Positions 60,330 to 64,000 of a DNA stretch of 64,000 nucleotides are shown here, one piece after another. The position numbers were made by a program, and so were the translations under genes. The DNA is from Nostoc sp. FACHB-280 (lineage in GTDB: Bacteria > Cyanobacteriota > Cyanobacteriia > Cyanobacteriales > Nostocaceae): positions 87,071 to 151,070 of the forward strand of contig NZ_JACJSD010000016.1 of the NCBI RefSeq assembly GCF_014697615.1, written 5' to 3'. The notes beneath the pieces were generated by a model. The model ran no database searches, was not told where the DNA came from, and was given only the letters and a program-made list of their open reading frames with translations. The first letter of the stretch is position 1, and each line of letters starts with the position of its first letter.

Positions 60330-61400
60330 TTACTTGCGTTTTGGTTGTATATTTCCCCAAATGTTGACTCTGCCGTCAAAACCACCACTAGCTAACAGTC
60401 TGCCATCTGGACTAAAAGCGATCGCATTTACCCAATCACTATGTCCATAAAGTGTACTTAATAACTCACCTGTAGTTAAATCCCACAGTTTAATACCATC
60501 TCTACCGGCGCTGGCTAAAGTTTGGCCGTTGGGGTTAACTGCGATCGCATTTACCCAGTTATTATGTCCTTTGAGGATACGGGAAAGGCTTCTTGATTGC
60601 AGATTCCAAAGTTTAATGGTGCGATCGCGGCTGGCACTAATTAAGGTTGTACCATCGGGGGTAAAAGCTACAGCATTCACGGCTTGGGAGTGTGCGGAAA
60701 ATGACCGAATTAATTTACCACTTGCCAAATCCCAAAGCTTGATTTCACCTTTATTATCACCACTAGCAACTGTTTGCCCATCAGGGCTAATTGCTACTGT
60801 ATAAATTGAGTCACTAACTTTGACTAAAGTTGTCAATGGACGTTGCTGTAACAAATCCCAAACGCGGATTCCATCTAAAGCACCACTAACCAAGACTTTA
60901 CTATCAGGAGATACCGCTAAAGATAAAACGTTACTGGTGTGTCCGACAAAGGAACGACGAAATTTATTATTTTTAAGATTCCAAATATTAATTGAGTTAT
61001 CAGTACTACAACTAACTAGAGTTTGCCCATCTGGCGCAATCACCAAGGATTCTACAGAGGTTTTGTGTGCTTTGCTATTCGCCAACTTTTTGCCAGTTAA
61101 AGGATTCCACAGGCGAATTGCACCTTCATTTTCGGCACCACCACTGGCGAGAATTTTGCCATCGGGACTAAAAGCTAGAGATTTCACCGTTCCAGTGTGT
61201 CCCACCAAGCTATAAATTAAGCGGAAATTGGCAAAATTAGGTTGAGATGGGGAATCTGGTATTTGAGCGATCGCAGCATAAGCTGTATGAGTCTCTAAAC
61301 TTTGCCAAATAGTTATCGGCAGAGTCAAGATTGCTATAAAAGCCAAGAAAATATACGGGCGCAGCAAAAGGCCGCTCCCTATTTTTCCCTCACTCCTCAC
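60330..61400 (-). CDS. WD40-repeat protein with N-terminal membrane anchor
   Basis: 356 residues. After a hydrophobic N-terminal segment (about 12-35, LRPYIFLAFIAILTLPITIW), either a signal anchor or signal peptide, there are seven WD40 repeats. Each has the pattern GH...V.S.AFSPDG..LASGG.D..I..WDL. They form one seven-bladed propeller (about 65-350), probably on the periplasmic or thylakoid-lumen side. The start is a GTG at 61400, and no later in-frame Met precedes the hydrophobic segment. There is no kinase or effector domain, so it is a scaffold with unknown partners. Confidence 0.87.
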   Translation of the reverse strand: MRSEGKIGSGLLLRPYIFLAFIAILTLPITIWQSLETHTAYAAIAQIPDSPSQPNFANFRLIYSLVGHTGTVKSLAFSPDGKILASGGAENEGAIRLWNPLTGKKLANSKAHKTSVESLVIAPDGQTLVSCSTDNSINIWNLKNNKFRRSFVGHTSNVLSLAVSPDSKVLVSGALDGIRVWDLLQQRPLTTLVKVSDSIYTVAISPDGQTVASGDNKGEIKLWDLASGKLIRSFSAHSQAVNAVAFTPDGTTLISASRDRTIKLWNLQSRSLSRILKGHNNWVNAIAVNPNGQTLASAGRDGIKLWDLTTGELLSTLYGHSDWVNAIAFSPDGRLLASGGFDGRVNIWGNIQPKRK

Positions 61401-61462
61401 AAATTTTTCCTCACTGTTTGAATAGTTAAGTCAATTTACTTCACATTTGTGACTCAACGCTA

Positions 61463-61756
61463 TCAACGAGGTGGTTTTTTCTTCGCAACAGTTAATATCG
61501 GTAGCGTGGGACTCGATGAACGGGAAGGTAAGTAATGTTGTACCACAGGTTCTTCTGGTATGGGGCGATGCTGCTGCATTCGCCACAACTTCCAGGCGAG
61601 ACTAATACCTGCTGTTCCCAACCCAAGGGCTAACAATGACCAACTATCATCCAATCCACCAATCACAGCATCTACTACGCCCATTGTTATCAAGATACTG
61701 ATAATTGGCTCTTTTCTGTAGGCTGATTTCAAAAAACGAGGTAATGCAGCATTCAT
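61463..61756 (-). CDS. Small hypothetical membrane protein
   Basis: 97 residues from ATG 61756 (MNAALPRFLKSAYRKEPIIS). An in-frame start at 61780 would add eight. A pair of weakly hydrophobic segments (about 18-35, IISILITMGVVDAVIGGL, and 41-58, LLALGLGTAGISLAWKLW) is followed by a basic, Pro-rich tail ending in KKKPPR. I recognise it only as the kind of small protein conserved in filamentous cyanobacteria. It lies 62 bp upstream of the WD40 gene on the same strand. Confidence 0.65.
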   Translation of the reverse strand: MNAALPRFLKSAYRKEPIISILITMGVVDAVIGGLDDSWSLLALGLGTAGISLAWKLWRMQQHRPIPEEPVVQHYLPSRSSSPTLPILTVAKKKPPR

Positions 61757-62038
61757 CACAGCTTGGTTTATCCAAATCACCTTTGTGTCAGTTTACCGAG
61801 AATACCTCACCACAAGTTGTCTTTTCTAAAAAAGACATCTAAATATTATAATTTGGATCAGTAGGTGAGGGATTGTAACAACTTGTCTTCTTGCTGATTT
61901 GCAAGCCTACAAAGATATAGACAGCAAATTCTCCAAGATAGTTCTCTTGATAAAGTTTTAACCAGCCGACTATGCCAGCTGGTTAAACCTGTTCTACTTA
62001 CTAGCTTACATCTAGAAAGCTTTTGCTTTTGAATTGCA
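61757..62038. other. Intergenic gap between the small membrane protein gene and hli
   Basis: 282 bp. AGCCAGCTGG-type inverted sequence near 61963-61986 (AACCAGCCGACT...CCAGCTGGTTAAA) could be the hli terminator on the minus strand. The minus-strand frame at 61858-62088 overlaps hli and is not credible. Confidence 0.35.
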
Positions 62039-62209
62039 CTACTTGAGACCGAGCCAAGATAGCACACCTTGATTGGTGACATATTCAATAATCACCATCA
62101 AGCCAAAGCCAATCATCGCCGCCCGACCATTGAGGCGTTCAGCATATTCACTAAAGCCAAACTTGGGTTCTTCTAATTTGGGGGTAACTGTGGGTTGTGG
62201 TTGTGTCAT
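62039..62209 (-). CDS. hli: High-light-inducible protein (one-helix chlorophyll-binding)
   Basis: 56 residues from ATG 62209 (MTQPQPTVTPKLEEPKFGF). A single membrane helix carries the chlorophyll-binding motif ERLNGRAAMIGF (residues 24-35), in which Glu, Asn and Arg bind pigment and the helix packs as a dimer. Hli proteins (SCPs) protect photosystem II assembly and bind chlorophyll or carotenoid in thylakoids under high light and stress. Eight more upstream residues in the longest frame are not family-like. It is expected to be strongly light-regulated, though I recognise no HLR1-type box by eye. Confidence 0.93.
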   Translation of the reverse strand: MTQPQPTVTPKLEEPKFGFSEYAERLNGRAAMIGFGLMVIIEYVTNQGVLSWLGLK

Positions 62210-62515
62210 GTTCAATAAACCTCTTTTCGGCAAACGGGACTTAAAAGTAATAACCTTGAATCTGGACTTTTGTAAGGTTGGAGCCAGACAAGCCTAGCAG
62301 CAACTTTTTAAATGTAGCTGTGCAGAGGCTCTGTTAACATTTTGTAATTATTCTTTATATATTGTAGTCAACTATGACATTAGTCAAGGGTAAGAGTTTT
62401 CAGCTTTGTTACCGTGGAAGGGAAAACTAATGTTGTAGATAGCTATATCTAATACGGAACTGTCAGTCTGAGACTGGCAGGCTAAATTAAACCAAAAATT
62501 CATCAGAGGCGTTAT
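62210..62515. other. Divergent promoter region hli/ald
   Basis: 306 bp. TGTCAGTCTGAGACTGGCAGG (62461-62481) has a 6-8 bp inverted repeat about 35 bp ahead of ald (CAGTCTGAGACTG), a possible operator. No gene seen. Confidence 0.45.
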
Positions 62516-63607
62516 ATGGAAATTGGCGTTCCCAAAGAAACGAAGGATCAAGAGTTTCGAGTCGGGTTAATTCCTTCTAGTGTCAGAGTACTAAGGGAAA
62601 ATGGTCATAGTATCTTTGTCCAAACACAAGCAGGTCATGGTGCTGGTTTTACAGATGCAGATTACATGAATGCGGGGGCAGAGATTGTCTCGACAGATGA
62701 AGCGGCTTGGAATCGAGAATTAGTTGTTAAAGTCAAAGAACCATTATCTAGCGAATATAAATTTTTGCAAAAAGGGCAAATATTGTTTACATATTTGCAT
62801 TTAGCGGCCGATCGCAAATTAACCGAACATCTAATTGATTGTGGCACTTGTGCGCTCGCCTACGAAACTGTCGAACAACCAGGCCCCAACAAACTACCCC
62901 TACTCACACCCATGAGTGTGATAGCAGGTCGGCTATCAGTGCAGTTTGGCGCGAGATTTCTGGAACGTCAGCAAGGCGGTAGAGGAGTCCTTTTAGGTGG
63001 TGTACCCGGTGTTAGTCCTGGTAAAGTTGTGATTTTAGGCGGTGGTGTAGTCGGCACAGAAGCAGCGAAAATTGCTGTGGGGATGGGTGCTATTGTGCAG
63101 ATTTTAGATGTAAATGTAGAACGTTTATCTTATTTAGAAACTTTGTTTGGTTCAAGAGTGGAATTACTTTATAGTAACTCTGCCCATATAGAAGCTGCCG
63201 TTAAACAAGCTGACTTACTCATCGGTGCTGTTTTAGTCTTGGGACGCAGAGCGCCAATTTTAGTATCCCGCGAATTAGTCAAACAAATGCAGCCTGGGTC
63301 AGTAATTGTAGATGTTGCAGTTGACCAAGGCGGTTGTGTGGAAACCTTACACGCCACCTCCCATACCAACCCCGTCTACATTGAAGAAGGCGTAGTCCAT
63401 TATGGCGTTCCCAATATGCCAGGTGCAGTACCTTGGACATCTGCTCAAGCCCTCAATAACAGCACATTACCATTCGTTGTCCAATTAGCAAATCTAGGCA
63501 TCAAAGCCCTAGATGTTAACCCATCCTTAGCCAAAGGTGTGAATGTGCAGAATCACCGCATTGTCCATCCGGCTGTGCAAGAAGTCTTTCCTGATTTGGT
63601 GAGTTAA
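62516..63607 (+). CDS. ald: Alanine dehydrogenase
   Basis: Reversible NAD-dependent oxidative deamination of L-alanine to pyruvate and ammonia. In heterocyst-forming strains it matters for nitrogen metabolism in diazotrophic filaments. The 363 residues match the family: N-terminal [18 protein letters not shown] with the substrate-binding Arg, catalytic Lys in VVKVKEPL, and catalytic His in [13 protein letters not shown]. The NAD-binding Rossmann loop is [22 protein letters not shown] (about 169-190). The C-terminal [16 protein letters not shown] is also conserved. The start is an ATG at 62516. It is monocistronic. Confidence 0.96.
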   Translation: MEIGVPKETKDQEFRVGLIPSSVRVLRENGHSIFVQTQAGHGAGFTDADYMNAGAEIVSTDEAAWNRELVVKVKEPLSSEYKFLQKGQILFTYLHLAADRKLTEHLIDCGTCALAYETVEQPGPNKLPLLTPMSVIAGRLSVQFGARFLERQQGGRGVLLGGVPGVSPGKVVILGGGVVGTEAAKIAVGMGAIVQILDVNVERLSYLETLFGSRVELLYSNSAHIEAAVKQADLLIGAVLVLGRRAPILVSRELVKQMQPGSVIVDVAVDQGGCVETLHATSHTNPVYIEEGVVHYGVPNMPGAVPWTSAQALNNSTLPFVVQLANLGIKALDVNPSLAKGVNVQNHRIVHPAVQEVFPDLVS

Positions 63608-63947
63608 TCTCTTGATTATTTGGTCTTACACCTGAGATAAATCAAAACAACAAAAAGCCATTGGTGTCCCCAGTGGCTTAACTATTGCTGACCTTCACAA
63701 GACTTGATTATGTATCCGATTCAAGATATTTTTCGTTTAAAGTTTGACTGATTGTCTTTTGACTAAAATTACCAATCAAGAAAAAATGGAGTAAAACATA
63801 ACTTATGCAAAATCATAAAAAACCCATCATAAAAGACTTAAAAGATAATAAATTATAAAAATTCACCTATCTATATAGGAATCATATTTGATTTCTGAAA
63901 AAAACTGCGAGATAATACGGAGAAAGATATCTGTCTAACAGCGAACA
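63608..63947. other. Intergenic gap downstream of ald
   Basis: 340 bp. A hairpin AGCCATTGG/CCAGTGGCT (63656-63677, one G-T pair) lies about 50 bp past the ald stop. The T-rich side is on the minus strand (plus AAAACAACAAAA precedes it), so as an ald terminator it is only moderate. The rest is very AT-rich and probably holds the promoter of the next gene. Confidence 0.45.
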
Positions 63948-64000
63948 ATGATAAGTCAGCATCTACAAGCCGCGATCATAGAACTACAAGAATTTATAGA
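63948..64000 (+). CDS. Start of a gene running off the window
   Basis: An ATG at 63948 opens a frame (MISQHLQAAIIELQEFI) that continues to the window edge. Only 17 codons are visible, so I cannot identify the product. An upstream AT-rich promoter-like region supports a real start. Confidence 0.45.
   Translation, partial: MISQHLQAAIIELQEFI

Overview
The window comes from a filamentous, Nostoc/Anabaena-like cyanobacterium. The evidence is GCGATCGC (HIP1) palindromes throughout, cyanobacteria-specific genes (cp12, ndhL, a one-helix Hli protein, DUF3177 and DUF3007 proteins), a tRNA-Leu(UAA) split by a group I intron, and dispersed Nostoc-type hairpin repeats. No mobile element is seen in the left third (1-21.9 kb) or the right third (45.8-64 kb). 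The middle 23.8 kb is a transposon.

Left part: guaA, cbiD, two small conserved genes, cp12, a FIST sensor gene, a metallophosphoesterase and trmB. At 9.5-17.9 kb lies an export cluster: HlyD adaptor, a cNMP-binding/C39-peptidase/ABC transporter, an HTH regulator, a parvulin-like isomerase and a TPR protein. It is headed by an unannotated 54-residue peptide gene (17703-17867) whose sequence carries a double-glycine cleavage motif. This looks like a peptide maturation and secretion system. Next come trpA, a DUF3007 gene, ndhL and the intron-bearing tRNA-Leu.

Middle part (21939-45737): a complete type V-K CRISPR-associated transposon (CAST). The left end carries a delocalized 17-nt guide that matches the tRNA-Leu gene 59 bp upstream of the insertion. 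Then follow a nine-repeat CRISPR array, tracrRNA, cas12k and the divergent MerR repressor gene cvkR. tnsB-tnsC-tniQ lie at the other end. Copies of the CvkR operator AnnACATnATGTnnT sit in front of both cas12k and tnsB. The cargo is rich in likely defence genes. It includes a type I restriction-modification system (hsdR, hsdS, hsdM) with an oppositely oriented HATPase/STAS-like/PIN operon inside it, a lone ribbon-helix-helix regulator under a 16-bp perfect palindrome, and a small HTH cassette bracketed by related hairpins. It ends with a three-gene operon of a giant TPR-CHAT protease, a small acidic protein and a two-helix membrane protein. The HATPase/STAS/PIN operon and the CHAT operon are the best candidates for undescribed systems.

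Right part: a conserved hypothetical, a CadD-like transporter, a 1946-residue TamB-type protein, a sigma-like factor, and a PadR regulator divergent from a DUF4188-type gene with a 20-bp-arm palindrome between them. These are followed by a DUF2330 protein, an RnfD-like protein, a WD40 protein, an Hli protein, alanine dehydrogenase, and the first codons of a gene running off the window.
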